From the NCBI GenBank assembly GCA_015146655.1, contig VKHL01000080.1, forward strand, positions 62,951 through 126,950: DNA of 64,000 nucleotides, given 5' to 3'. Both the position numbers and the translations under genes were made by a program. The notes under the pieces are model-generated. The model was not told the DNA's origin and made no database searches. It saw only the letters and a program-made list of their open reading frames with translations. How positions within the stretch are numbered: the stretch's first letter is position 1; every line of letters begins with the position of its first letter. This document shows positions 9,706 through 21,588 of this stretch, piece by piece. The DNA is from Ochromonas danica (lineage: Eukaryota > Sar > Chrysophyceae > Chromulinales > Chromulinaceae).

Positions 9706-10802
9706 ATGTCAAAAACTGCGACGGAAAGTGCCATCGAATGTGCGAAATCATTGAGCACTTATGAACAGCAAAGAGAGATGTTTCTCTGGAAGTATCGTGA
9801 CATTAACCGTAATGAATGTAACGACCTGCTTAAGGTAGGTGCTACCCTGAATACCCTTGCATGAGCCTGGTGACTAACGGCTAACCCGCCGCTGTTGGGA
9901 ATCTGCCCATTTCTGCTCTTGTTATGCACAGGATTTCAAGAAGCATGATCATGGATCCAAAGGTTATCTTGACTATCATGAAGCCATGATGTTGTTGGAG
10001 AGAAGAGGCACCGTGAAGACCGCCAAAGAGCTCATGGACATGTGCAATGAGATGGACAAGGAGAAGAATCTCCATATCACCTTCATTGAATTCTGCTGTG
10101 CCATGTTTCAAAAGTCTTATGATGAGTTGTTCACCTTCGTGGATGAAGAAGCAAGACAGAGGGCTATGGAGGATGTCAAGACCTTTGGCGAGGAAGCAAA
10201 GAAAGCTGAAGAAGAGATCCAGAGAGCTCTTCGTGCAAAGGAATTGCAAGCAGAGCTTCGTGCGGCTGCTTTGGAGCGTGAAAGCAAGTTGGTAAGCTCT
10301 TAATCTCTATACCTGCTGGTTACACCAGATGTGGGCGCTGTGGTAACTGTGCATGTATGTGACTGTCTGTGCGCGTGTGTTTCTGTGTTTCTGTGGCAGA
10401 CGGGTGTGGCAGGTATGAGAGCTTTCTTCCATCGACAAGTGGAAGGTGCTCAAGATGTGACTAAGACCAATGAGCAGCAGGTGAGCTGTGTCTGTTCAAA
10501 GGTCTAGCCAGCGGGTTGTCTGACACTTACTTTGTTGCGGCTGCGAATAGATCAAAGAAGAGGCTTCGAGACGAAAGGCTCTACGCGAAGCCAAGACAAA
10601 GCTGAATGAAGCTATTTTGAATTGTACCAAGGTCAAGTCCGCTGCTGAAGTGGCTGCCGAAGTTTCTGCCAAGGCGGTAAGCATCAAGGCTGAGGAAGAG
10701 GCTGAAGCGAGACGCAAAGAAGAAGAAGAGAAGGCGGCTCGTGCAGCCAGAAAAGCTGCACTTAATGCCAAATGGGGTGGGGGCAGCCAAAAGGTGGCTT
10801 AA
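9706..10802 (+). CDS. EF-hand protein with Ala/Glu/Lys-rich coiled-coil tail
   Basis: Four exons: 9706-9834, 9932-10291, 10400-10480 and 10551-10802; 273 residues. Two EF-hand loops are visible. The second, at residues 85-96 (D-K-E-K-N-L-H-I-T-F-I-E), has acceptable calcium-coordinating positions. The first, at 49-60 (D-H-G-S-K-G-Y-L-D-Y-H-E), is degenerate at position 3, which is Gly. After about residue 115 the protein becomes a long charged helix. It ends W-G-G-G-S-Q-K-V-A. It is probably a calcium-responsive structural or adaptor protein, with specific function unknown. Introns 2 and 3 are short, and intron 2 is very GT-rich. Confidence 0.82.
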
Positions 10803-11435
10803 GCTTCCTCACTGAAATGTTGTGGGTCAAGGGAGAGTTGTTGCCCTTGCCAGATCAAAGCTTTTTATAAAAAGAAGGTATATCGATATGGATATCTTAA
10901 GACCTAGAAATAAGACTGTTGTTGGATCTGATAAACTTGCTGTGTAAGGCTTTAGTCTGTGTAGTGTGATGGTGTGTGTAGTTGCTAGATTTGCATGCGC
11001 CAGTAAACACTCCATGCTTAGAGTAAAAGCACAGCTGAGTGAATCAGGTGTGAATAACAAGATTGCTTTTCTTTTGAATTACAAAGGCAGAGAAATAGAG
11101 TGGTGATCGGTACTTCAATTGCTCTTAGTTCTCCTCTCTTGATAAAGTTCCTTCTTTACATGCATTACTAACAACACAACTTGACCAGGTTCAACGTAAA
11201 TGTCAATTCTGCACAATCTACAATCAGAGTTATAAACCTTCTTTTACCATATTGTGGAGAGTAAATGTGGAGTTTCTCACTCCTAGTGGACCAGACTAGT
11301 TTGGTTTTGTTTTGATCTCATCCCATCTCATCTCATCATACCATAATCAATATTAGACTATTATCACACCGTCAAGAATAATTCCCATCTTTCCCTCTAA
11401 CACCATCCTCTTCATCCTTCTCTTCTAAAAAAGAA
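10803..11435. other. Intergenic region between EF-hand gene and rhomboid gene
   Basis: Same-strand neighbours. A run of CATCT-type repeats lies around 11320-11340, and a C/T-rich tract precedes the rhomboid start. Nothing else recognised. Confidence 0.45.
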
Positions 11436-13133
11436 ATGCATTATGATCCATTACGACATGCTTATATTGATAATGAAACTAATGAAGTAGTTTACCAAGA
11501 AGATGAAGATGTTGTCATTCCACCTGACCTACCAATCAATCGAAGTATGAGCAGTGATGAATATCGTCCAGTCTCTTCGACAACTTTTGCTGAACCACCA
11601 CGAGGTTCTATACGTGATGAAAGAGTTCAACAATTTTTCCAATTAGTACGTAAAGAAGTCCAACGCTATGATGATGAAGAAGCTGCTGCAAATCCTCCTC
11701 TTACAGAGATGGAATCTCAACTTTATGCAATGCATCATAACCCTGTTAATACGAATGAAACCTTTGCTAGTCCTGCTGAAGATAATCCTGAATATCAAGA
11801 TTGGACATTAGCACGTACTTTACAGGCATTAGAGTTTGAGATTCCCAATGAAGTCATTGGTGAAGATTCTGATTTTGCTAGAAAGGAATATCGTGCTTCA
11901 AGAAGTTGTACAAGACAGTTATTAACCATTTCTTTCTTTATCTGTTTAGTACAGATTGCTTTATTAATTGCCATGATTCAAGTGGATGGGTATGACTCTC
12001 ATAATAGTGTGATTGGTCCTCCTGTCTACTCCATGGTCAGGTGAGTGAGTACCATGGGAGGTGTAGTGAATGGTATTGATCTTTTGTGTATAACTAGGTT
12101 TGGAGCAAAGGAAGCTGGCTTGATTGTGGTCAAGAATGAATGGTGGAGATTGTGAGTATTTTGACCTTCTCCTCACTCCCAATATGACGATGATTTATTG
12201 TTAATCTGCGTTTATGCTTTGATTGTTGGTTATGCTTATTAAATAGAATCTCTTGTATTATGCTTCATGCTGGTATCTTTCATTTGTTACCTAATGTAGC
12301 TATTCAGGTGAGTAACACAGAATCTGACAAGAAACACAGTGTCTCATCTCATGGATTGTGATCTTGGTTATGTTAAATAACAGCTTCGTGTTGGAGGTTA
12401 TCTCAATCTAGTCTATGGTACTCCCAAGTGGTTGTTCATATATTTGGCCTCTGGTATATTCGGTGCTATGATGAGGTGAGAAGCTTATCTTATGCACTGT
12501 CTGCTGTCTACTGTATATTTCTAACAACTCGTTTGTTCTGGATATTGTACGAAGTTGCATCTTCCTTCCTTCTTCTGTGGGAGTTGGTAGTAGTGGTGCT
12601 TTGATGGGCATGCTTTCCTCCTGGGTGGTCTGGATTATCTTCCGCTGGAAGAAGATTCCTCCTGAATGCAAGAAACAGAGGAATTGTCAATTGCTTATCG
12701 TTACAGCTGCCATTGTGGTGACTTTAGCAACCAGTGCTATGCCCAATGTGGATTGGGCTGCCCATGTGGGTGGAGCCATACAGGTGAGAGGAAGTGTATG
12801 CTTCTTGTTAGTCCACAGGATGTGCTGACAATGTGCTTTGTGTTGATATCTCTCTGTGATAGGGTATATTGTGGGGGTTTGTCTTGCTAAGCAACGAGCT
12901 TGACCATTCTTCTCATCGAGTAAGTTCAAACAATATATTCTATTTCCTTTTTCAACTGTTGATTGACTGATCGTGATGATGGATCTATTTTCCTTTAGAA
13001 ATGGCTGCGTCTTGGAGCCATCGCATTGTCGTGCTTTCTTTATGCCTTTTCGATTTATTACATGGTCGATCTTCTCCACCCGAGTACTGCAAACTTCTCC
13101 TACTGGGATAGTAACGATGATTGGCATAAGTGA
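11436..13133 (+). CDS. Rhomboid-family intramembrane serine protease
   Basis: Seven exons: 11436-12040, 12098-12151, 12247-12307, 12384-12475, 12555-12783, 12863-12919 and 12999-13133; 410 residues. Residues 1-165 are a hydrophilic acidic cytosolic domain, followed by a first membrane helix at about 172-193. The rhomboid core follows: W-W-R in the loop, L-H-A-G-I-F-H-L-L-P-N in helix 2, the catalytic G-S-S-G-A motif with Ser284 in helix 4, and the catalytic His341 in A-A-H-V-G-G-A of helix 6. A last helix and a short tail complete it. Both catalytic residues are present, so it should be an active protease rather than an iRhom. The substrate is unknown. All introns are 56 to 95 bases with GT-AG ends, and the reading phase closes at the final TGA. 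Confidence 0.92.
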
Positions 13134-13515
13134 AGAAAGTTCACCATTCATTGTAAGTAGTGTACATAGAGAAGAGAACAACGTCCAGTTCATTTCAGTT
13201 GGTCCGTAACAAATCAGAGATTGTAACTTATTTAGAAACAAACAATCACCACGCATTGTCAATAATATCTACTACTAGTAGTAGTAGTATTTGTTTGGAT
13301 TATGTAATATGAGTGAAGTCGCTACTTTTACCGACACTGAACGGACGGACGGAATTTTACCACTTTTTACCGAAAAATTGCTAGTCATACCACGCATTGT
13401 AACAATAGTAAACACTCCTCTATTTGAGATGGACAGTTCATCAGAAAGACAACAGCCCAGGAGAAATATTTGCCTCAAACAGAGAAACAGGAGTTGATCT
13501 GTATATTCTTTAATC
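13134..13515. other. Intergenic region upstream of paralogue A
   Basis: Contains an AGT/AGTAGT run at 13273-13288 and a cluster of TTTTACC/ACCGA motifs at 13325-13377. Otherwise unassigned; probably the promoter of paralogue A. Confidence 0.4.
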
Positions 13516-16500
13516 ATGTTAAATATTTTAAAAGATCAAACCAAACGACGATCTTCAGCACAAGCTAATTATGTCTTACCAGGTGGTATCAAAGTGACTG
13601 TGAAAAAGGAAGATTTCCGTCTTCGTGGTGAAGAGATGATTATTAAACGTCTTTATGTCCAAGATCCTAAAAGTCGAGATCCTGTCTTTGGTTGGGTAGT
13701 AGAAGAAGGGATTCATAATTGTATGGTCTGTGGGGAACCTTTTAGTATGATGCGTTGGTCTCATCATTGTCGATGTTGTGGGAATATTGTCTGTAGTCCA
13801 TGTAGTCCAAATGAAGTGGAAGTTGTCGAATTGAGAAAGTATGGACCTGTTCGTGTTTGTGTTCTATGCTATTGGGGACAGGAAGCTGTTCATGCTTATC
13901 TACGCCAAGAAGAGACTATCCCCGCACAATTCGCGGATGAACGTCAACTTCAATTTTCAGTCTCTTCAGAGAATCCAGAAACTGAAAAGCCTAGTGTGGT
14001 ATCTTTCGAGTCTCCTAGTCCACTCGAGACACCACATCAACGAGAACCTTTACAACCTACTGCCCTCTTTGTCGTGGAATTCCATCGAAAATTGAAGACC
14101 AAGGAGATAGCCTTATTATCTCCTAATGGATCTTCTAGTATTGCTGCAAGTGGACAAAAGATATCGAAAGATAAAACTTCTTATATTAATATCTGTATGC
14201 ATGATGTCATGATGTCCTTGTCGGAAGAGCAAGAGTTTGTTGTTTGTGATGAAGTCTATACCACGAATCAAGTGGTAAATGGCAAGGAGAAAGGAGAGGC
14301 TGATGTTTACCATGCCTTACTTCGTCCTGATCTTATTGAAGCTTACTTCGCTGCAGATAGTATTGATCAGTTTGAAGAGGTATGATAAATCTTGCTCTTT
14401 TGCTCCTGTTTCAGGCCTTATTGTTCTTTTGTTATAGGTCGCTTCTATCATTGTAAATGAAATCCTTGTTAAGTTTCATTTGGTGCTAATTCATAAGCCT
14501 GAGATACTCTCCGCTTTGAAGTACGTTGGAAATGCTGAAGAGATGACTGTACAACTTCCTGTTTGCTTGACTCCAGTCACGTTTATGAGAGGTTTGCATG
14601 GCAATTTCTCAATGGTAGGCTTTCCGATATTGGCCAAACGGTCTGTTAACTTTGTTGTAATTGGTGTGCTTTGTTTCATAGGCAAGTTCAACTGTCAGTG
14701 ATGATGAACGCGGTAGTATTGCTGGTTTACTAGCTCGAAACTCAGCTCGCAGGCAGTCTAGACTTATGTCCAATACTGAAAGCTCTCTTTCCTGTGACTC
14801 AATTGAGCACGAAAATACCTCGATGAAAATTCTTGAAATTCGCAAGACTGATATGAGACCTTCTGTCGGAGAATCTGCCGCGAATAAAACTGAAGCAGAC
14901 AGACTTGCTGCTGAGAAGGCTGAAGCAGATAGAGTGGCTGCTGCAAAAGCCGAAGCAGACAAATTTGCCTCTGAAAAGGCTGAAGCAGATAGAGTGGCTG
15001 CTGCCGAAGCCGAGGCAGACAGACTTGCCGCTGAGAAGGCTGAAGCAGATAGAGTAGCTGCTGCCAAAGCCGAGGCAGACAGACTTGCCGCTGAGAAGGC
15101 TGAAGCAGATAGAGTGGCTGCTGCAAAAGCGGAGGCAGACAGGCTTGCCGCTGAGAAGGCTGAAGCAGATAGAGTAGCTGCTGCCAAAGCCGAGGCAGAC
15201 AGACTTGCCGCTGAGAAGGCTGAAGCAGATAGAGTAGCTGCTGCAAAGGCTGAAGCAGACAGGCTTGCCGCTGAGAAGGCTGAAAGAGATAGGCTTGTTG
15301 CTACGAAGGCTGAGGCAGACAGGCTTGCTGTTGAAAAGGTTAAGTCAGATAGGCTTGCCGCTGAGAAGGCTGAAAGAGATAGGCTTGTTGCTGCGAAGGC
15401 TGAGGCAGACAGGCTTGCTGCTGAAAAGGTGAAAGCAGATGAAGCGGCTGCTGTGAAAGCTGAAGCAGATAGAGTGGCTGCTGCAAAAGTCGAAGCAGAC
15501 AGGCTTGCTGCTGAGAAGCTTGAGGCAGACAGGCTTGCTGCTGAAAAAGTCGAGGCAGACAGACTTGCCGCCGAGAAAGCTGAAGCAGATAAAGTTGCTG
15601 CAGAGAAGGCTGAAGCAGACAGACTCGCAGTTGAAAAGGTTGATGCTGTGCGTGTTGACACCGTAGAAAAGCAAGATGCTCCTTTTCAGTCTGGGGATGG
15701 AGAAAAGGTCGCCTTTCCTGCCATTGATGTGGAAGCCACTCCTTGGTCAGTGTTGAAGACGAAGAAAGCTGATGGCAAGAAGGTCTTTGTGAACGTGCTA
15801 TATCATGCACAGATACCTGCAGGCGAAGAGGAAGAGAGTGGGCGATGGCGAGAGGAATCTTTCCAGGCCTATTTGAAGCAGAACTTCGTGGTATACAGCT
15901 TGAACAAGGCAAAGCATGTGATGCACATCGGTGAGAAGCGAGACACAGCAGACAAAGAAGGAGGGTCGAGTTTGGTGTTGGATGTGACGGTCCATCCCTC
16001 CGTCTTCGTGGCATGCTCTAAAGATGAAGTATTGTGCGACAAGGTAAGAAGGATTAGATAAGCTGGGATTAGTCAAGTGGGTGCAGGTTGAAACTGAGCT
16101 GTGTGTTTGTGTTTGCCATGTTTGCCATGTTTGTTAGTTGTATGCGAAGGTGATCAAGGCAGTGTCTCGCAAGTTGAATGAAGAAGTAGACGGAGAGTAC
16201 AAAATGCCGAAGATCTTGAAGAACTATAAAGGTTCAGTCATTTCTCATCTTGTCATTCCCTCGTTTAACTTCCCGTCGGAGCGAGCGCTTCGAAATTCGA
16301 ACTCACCTTCGAGAAGTTTAACAAGTAGTATTGATGGGGAGGCTGCTAGGACTAACAATGCCATTGCCGTAGTGCGAAAGAGATCTTTTTCACAAGAGAG
16401 CTCTACCTCGACCATTGGTAGACCTCGCACTGAGTATCCTATCAATCCAGAATGGAATGCTGGGTGGAGAGCTTATTTACCAGCCGGTTTTAATGTGGTG

Positions 16501-16830
16501 TTCACCTCAACTACCGTGAAGAGCAATAAGTTTGGCATGAAGCAAACTCGTCAACTTATTCTAACTGATGTTCCCAGCTTGCTTTATATTGATACTGCCA
16601 AGAACATGCTGAAGGGCAGCATTGCCTGGACTAAGACGAATCCTCCCAAGGCTGCCAAAGTGAACAATACCACCTTTACTGTGACTACCACAGGAAGAGT
16701 CTACAAGTTTGAAGATCAAGAACCTCGCAATATTGATATTTGGGTGGAGCGAATAAATGCAATGATGAAAGTTACTCAACGCCGTAGTTTTGTTGCGATC
16801 ACTCCTGCTGGAGGAATGGATGACTTCTGA
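13516..16830 (+). CDS. Paralogue A: FYVE - PIH1-like - coiled-coil repeat - PIH1-like - PDK1-type PH protein
   Basis: Four exons, 13516-14379, 14438-14614, 14682-16043 and 16138-16830, all joined in phase 0; 1031 residues. Domains in order: a FYVE zinc finger at about 60-122 (C-M-V-C, the R-W-S-H-H-C-R-C-C-G signature, C-S-P-C, C-V-L-C), which in known proteins binds PI3P; a PIH1-like domain at about 183-345; an Ala/Glu/Lys coiled coil of 20-residue repeats at about 417-670; a second and better PIH1-like domain at about 692-835; and a PH domain of the PDK1 type at about 901-1015 (R-Q-L-I-L-T-D-x-P-S-L, L-K-G-S-I-A-W). PIH1 domains are known from R2TP and dynein-assembly co-chaperones. I infer a cytosolic, membrane-recruited scaffold. 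PIH1 identity rests on pattern matching. Confidence 0.85.
14890..15650 (+). repeat. 60-bp coding minisatellite in paralogue A
   Basis: About twelve and a half copies of a 60-base unit encode a 20-residue pattern (E-A-D-R-L-A-A-E-K-A repeated twice with variation). The period is an exact multiple of three, so the frame is kept throughout. Copies in the middle are most alike and those at the 3' end have diverged most. Confidence 0.92.
15784..16232 (+). repeat. 449-bp block identical to 24071-24519 (paralogue D)
   Basis: Comparison by eye finds no difference over 449 bases. The block covers most of the second PIH1-like domain, the whole 94-base intron (16044-16137) and the next exon up to the Tyr-Lys-Gly end of the domain. 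The flanks differ: single-base changes before and unrelated sequence after. Identity through an intron points to recent gene conversion or duplication. Confidence 0.93.
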
Positions 16831-17199
16831 GAGCTTTCGTATATTGGAAATTGAGCCCCGAGCATTTGTTTTGTTTTGTTCAGATAGACTATTGTTAAAA
16901 TGATATATTTTGAGATTTCATTCGTTGGCATTGTCATAGTCCAGGTGTGATTGTTGACTGCAGTCTACACTGTAGACTCTAAATTTGGGTGGGGGCTTGA
17001 TCTTCAGATCTCCAAATTCTGGTCTTGAACGGTAGGGGCAAATCTTTGTCCACGCAGACACAACACCGTTCTCTCTCCCACTGCTGCAACACAGAGCAAG
17101 TGAAGTCGGTTGGGGTTGCTGAGAGGAGGAGCTCTTTAGACCGCCATGTGTGTGGGTTAGTCCAACGCCTCTTCATCACAAGCGATAGCAGAGCAAACG
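16831..17199. other. Intergenic region between paralogues A and B
   Basis: No gene seen. Likely 3' UTR of A and promoter of B. Confidence 0.4.
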
Positions 17200-18835
17200 A
17201 TGATCTCTACATTGAAGGAAGCCATAAAGAATCCTCCTGACCAGCCATCCGCTCGCCGGAAGTCTCGGGAGTCTTTCACTGGAGAAGTAGAAATTATCGT
17301 GAGAAAAGAGCGAGTGAAAATCTATGGATGCCCTAGAATGGTGCGGCGTCTGTATGTATGCGATCCTGTCACAATGGAAGCTGGTATAGGGTGGGTGATT
17401 GACAAAGATGCACGGAGCTGTATGGTGTGTGGCAAGCCATTCGGTTACATGCGATGGTCCCATCATTGCAGATGCTGTGGGAACTTAGTTTGCAACGCCT
17501 GTAGTCCTGACAAGGTAGAGGTTGTGGAGCTGCAGAAACTTGGTCCTGTGCGTGTCTGTGTTTTGTGTTATTGGGGTCAGCACCCTGTGCATGCCAGTCA
17601 CAACTGGAATAGTGAAGATAGCCGTCATGGTTCGATGGCTGACATTGAAGCAGAAGATGACTTTAGTATCAAGACAAGCAAGTTTAAAGATGTGGAATTA
17701 ATGTCTAAGAAAGATAGTTTTGTTCCACCAAATCCGACACTATCGCCTCCTGAAACGGAGCATTTGATCCCTTCGCCGTTGTTTGTGGTGGAGTTCTATC
17801 GCAAGCTCAACTATGAGGAGTCTGGTGTAAATACTGATAATGCTCCAAAGACCAGAATTGTTTATGTGAACTTCTGTATGCACGATGCGATGCTGACCTT
17901 GCCTGAAGAACAAGAGTTCGTGGTTTGTGATGAGGTCTACGCGATGAACGAGACAGTTAATGGCAAGGAGGAAGAAGCGGAGGTCTATCATATCTTGCTT
18001 CGTCCTGATGTTGTGGGAGTTTACTTCGCTGCTGATATCATTGAGCAGTTTGAAGAGGTAATAGATCTGGTTGTTGTGTCTAACTGTGTTGAGCCTGATC
18101 TTTCTTGCTATGCTGTGTCAGGTTGCGTCCTTAATTGTGCATGAAGTCATCTTCAAGTTTCGCTTGAAGGTGGCCAATGAGCCTCGAATTATCTCCATGA
18201 TCAACTATAAAGGCGTAGCTGAAGAAATGCCAGTGCAACTTCCAGCATGTCTAACTCCATTCTCAACGGCTATGGGAATGTATGGCCATCGCATCCATTT
18301 GGTGAACTTTGGTAGCGAATCAGATAGTTTTCGTGACGAAAATTGCCACCACCAATGTGGATCTTCGAAGTCCGTGGATGAGGGAGATAACTTTGTTCTT
18401 GAATGTGGTGAGGGAGAAGGTTCCGGTCTTGAAGACGAGTCGAAAGAACCGGAGATTCTAAGAACCAAAACTCCTCAAACTATCAAATATCCCATTAATC
18501 TGGAGTGGAATGTTGCATGGAAGGCTTATTTGCCTGTTGGATCAAATGTGGTGTTCACCTCAACGATAATCAAGAAGAATAAGATCGGCTTAAAGCTAAC
18601 TCGTCAGCTCATACTAACTGATGCTCCCTCGTTAATCTATGTTGATACGGTAAAGAATAAGATGAAAGGCAGTATTGCCTGGTCGAAGATGAATCCTCCC
18701 AAAGCAGCTAAAGTAAGTAGCACTACCTTTTCTGTGACTACCACAGGAAGAGTCTACAAGTTCGAAGATCAAGAATCGCACAATGTTGATATTTGGGTGG
18801 AGCGAATAAATGCAACGATGAACAACAAAATATAG
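17200..18835 (+). CDS. Paralogue B: FYVE - PIH1-like - PDK1-type PH protein (short form)
   Basis: Two exons, 17200-18057 and 18122-18835, joined in phase 0; 523 residues. The FYVE finger is complete (W-V-I-D before the first C-M-V-C, R-W-S-H-H-C-R-C-C-G, C-N-A-C, C-V-L-C). The PIH1-like domain ends in I-N-Y-K-G, and the intron falls at the same point as in A. The coiled-coil repeat and second PIH1-like domain of A and D are absent. A linker with an acidic stretch of about 50 residues leads into the PH domain at about 409-515 (R-Q-L-I-L-T-D-A-P-S-L, M-K-G-S-I-A-W). This is either the ancestral short form or a deletion derivative. The start is MISTLKE, shared with C and D. A downstream AATAAA is at 18976-18981. 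Confidence 0.85.
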
Positions 18836-19298
18836 ACTTCTGCTTAATGAAGTCGTACCAGTGCCTAATAGAAAAGATTCTATTCAAAATAAGATCGTAG
18901 TTATCCAATCCTGTGCGTGTTTTTTGCAGCGTTGATCTTATCAAATACCATAGACAAGATATCATGTATTACTAGAATAAATGGCATGAAACAAATTAGT
19001 TTTGATCAACGAGGCCCATCCTATTGTATTTTTTGTCTAAAATATGTTAATATAATTGATTGTAACTTTTGACTTGTACTTGGTTGGTAGGTTGTATTGT
19101 ATTGCTACTGGGCACACAAATCCCATTCCAGCCATTCCGGCATCATTTGCAAAAGTTACAATTACATCAATTGTATCCATAGTTATCGACATTACACTTT
19201 GTTTTGCATGGGGAGCAAGGGGATTCCATGGAATTTTCCAGCTTTCCACGCACGAATCTCCAATGAGCAACAGAGGATAAGAGATCGATCACAGAGAG
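18836..19298. other. Intergenic region between paralogues B and C
   Basis: The first part resembles the region after paralogue C: both have a diverged GAAGTCGTACCAGTGCC-like stretch (C has GTAGTCG) and both have AATTGATTG followed by GTTGACT-like sequence. This supports tandem duplication of gene plus 3' flank. No other gene seen. Confidence 0.5.
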
Positions 19299-19812
19299 AC
19301 CAGACATTGTCAGCTCCTTTTGCCACTTCTTCCTCTATTCTTCTTGTTCCTCTTCATGATCCTTCCTTGACGAACCACCATAAACTAAGAAGACCCTATG
19401 ATCTCTACACTCAAAGAGCAGATTAAAAACCCTCCCCAAAACGAATCCTCTCGCATGGGATGTCGGGAATCAGTGACTGGGGAGGTACAAGTCATGGTGC
19501 GCAAGGAGAAAGTGAAATTTCGTGGTATCTTGAGAACTGTCAGAAGAGTGTATGTATGTGATCCCATCACTCAGGAGTCAGGTGTTGGGTGGGTGATTGA
19601 TGAGGATGCACTTGGATGTATGGTGTGTGGTGAGCCTTTTGGACTTTTTCGATGGCCTCATCATTGCAGATGCTGTGGAAATTTGGTTTGCAACCCTTGT
19701 AGTCCTGATGAAGTGGAGGTAGTGGAGCTGGAGAAACTTGGCTTTGTGCGTGTCTGTGTATTGTGTTATTGGGGTCAGCACCCTGTGCATGCCAACTATC
19801 ACATGGAGGGAC
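19299..19812 (+). repeat. 514-bp block identical to 21075-21588 (paralogues C and D)
   Basis: I see no difference over 514 bases. The block starts 99 bases upstream of the start codon and ends just after the FYVE domain. Sequence on both sides diverges abruptly. The shared upstream part means C and D probably have the same proximal promoter. Confidence 0.93.
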
Positions 19813-20595
19813 GTAGCGGATCTATCTCTAAGGATGAAGGTGATGGGAATGAAGATTTCTTACACATGAAGGCAAGTATTGGTTCGGCTTCGCTTCCTCT
19901 TCTCTCCCCTCCTCTTTCCAGGATGACATCTCGTTCCAAATCTTATACCCGAACATCTACCAATGAGCTACTCCTGGAAAGACGACATTCTGAGGTGGAA
20001 CTAACGCCTTTTAAACAAGGTGGTTCTTTCAAATCCAGTGAGCCATCATCATCTCCACCTCAAACAGAGCGTTTGATTCCCACTCCACTGTTTGTGGTGG
20101 AGTTCTATCGCAAGCTCAACTATGATGAATCGGGTGGAAAGACTCTTCACGCTCCGAAATCAAGACTCGTGTATGTGAATTTATGCATGCATGATTCAAT
20201 GATGACTTTATCTGAAGAACAAGAGTTTGTGGTTTGTGATGAGGTGTACACTGAAGCTCTGCATGGCAAGGAGGAAGAAGCAGAGATCTATCACGCATTA
20301 CTTCGTCCCGATCTAATAGATGCAGATTACGATAATATTCATCGGCTCGAAGAGGTATAGCCATCTTTACATGTTTTTGTTATCCTCGTTAAATTTGGTG
20401 TTGGTGTTGGTTTTGTAAATACAGGTTGCTTTAGTGATCATCAATGAACTGACAAGCAAGTTCCATCTCCGTGTGGCCAAGAAGTTTCGAGTCATTACTG
20501 AAAGGAAATATGTGGGCACAATCGGTTGTGTGGTGACGATCCCCAAAGAAAGAGGTTATCATTCCATGCGCGGCCAATCCTGGTGGAGTGAATAA
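19398..20595 (+). CDS. Paralogue C: FYVE - PIH1-like protein, PH domain lost
   Basis: Two exons, 19398-20354 and 20425-20595, phase 0; 375 residues. The FYVE finger ([10 protein letters not shown]) is identical to that of D. A Ser-rich linker and a PIH1-like domain follow, with the family's conserved intron at E-E|V. Exon 2 matches paralogue D up to about residue 367. It then runs into W-W-S-E and a stop. That last stretch is homologous at the DNA level to the end of the PH domain in B (TGGTGGAG-GAATAAATGCAACGA), but is read in another frame. C therefore lost the repeat, the second PIH1-like domain and the PH domain by deletion. The remaining frame is intact, so a short protein may still be made. 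It may also be an early pseudogene. Confidence 0.75.
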
Positions 20596-21074
20596 ATGCA
20601 ACGAGGAAATAAATCGCTGCAAGTCTGGTTGATGTAGTCGTACCAGTGCCAAATCGAAAATACTCCATGCTAATCATCCTATCCTGTGCGAGCGTTTTGC
20701 AATTTTGTGTTTATCAATGGGACCATGGCTTTTATTTACAGTTTATTTATATAGTAAATTGATTTTATGTTCTACATTATATTAAATAATTGATTGCAGC
20801 TGTTGACTGTTAGGTTTGTCTCCTATTCATATTTGTCGATATTTGTCGCTACGTTTGCTCACAGAGTTGATCAAACCAAATAGACGCTGAATTTACTGTC
20901 AGGAAAAGTGTGGAATCCAAAGTGGAATCACAGTTTCCACGCATTTCCACCCAGTAAAGAATGCGTATGCGCATTAACTTAAAGAGGTTGTCACGGGGCA
21001 GTTGTGGATCCAAACCACGAAGAGGTTCGGCTGAACGAAAGACAGAAGACAAGACGAGAAGATTCTTTGTCGAT
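20596..21074. other. Intergenic region between paralogues C and D
   Basis: Starts with the decayed remains of the PH-domain end and 3' UTR, homologous to B's 3' end. The rest holds no gene that I can see. Confidence 0.5.
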
Positions 21075-21588
21075 ACCAGACATTGTCAGCTCCTTTTGCC
21101 ACTTCTTCCTCTATTCTTCTTGTTCCTCTTCATGATCCTTCCTTGACGAACCACCATAAACTAAGAAGACCCTATGATCTCTACACTCAAAGAGCAGATT
21201 AAAAACCCTCCCCAAAACGAATCCTCTCGCATGGGATGTCGGGAATCAGTGACTGGGGAGGTACAAGTCATGGTGCGCAAGGAGAAAGTGAAATTTCGTG
21301 GTATCTTGAGAACTGTCAGAAGAGTGTATGTATGTGATCCCATCACTCAGGAGTCAGGTGTTGGGTGGGTGATTGATGAGGATGCACTTGGATGTATGGT
21401 GTGTGGTGAGCCTTTTGGACTTTTTCGATGGCCTCATCATTGCAGATGCTGTGGAAATTTGGTTTGCAACCCTTGTAGTCCTGATGAAGTGGAGGTAGTG
21501 GAGCTGGAGAAACTTGGCTTTGTGCGTGTCTGTGTATTGTGTTATTGGGGTCAGCACCCTGTGCATGCCAACTATCACATGGAGGGAC
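21075..21588 (+). repeat. 514-bp block identical to 19299-19812
   Basis: Partner of the block in paralogue C, offset by 1776 bases. It includes the 99 bases before the start codon of D and its FYVE domain. Confidence 0.93.

Noticed and set aside
14609-15661. A 350-residue antisense frame rich in Ala, Ser and Leu repeats
   Set aside because: It is the reverse complement of the coiled-coil minisatellite in paralogue A; the repeat keeps several frames open at once.
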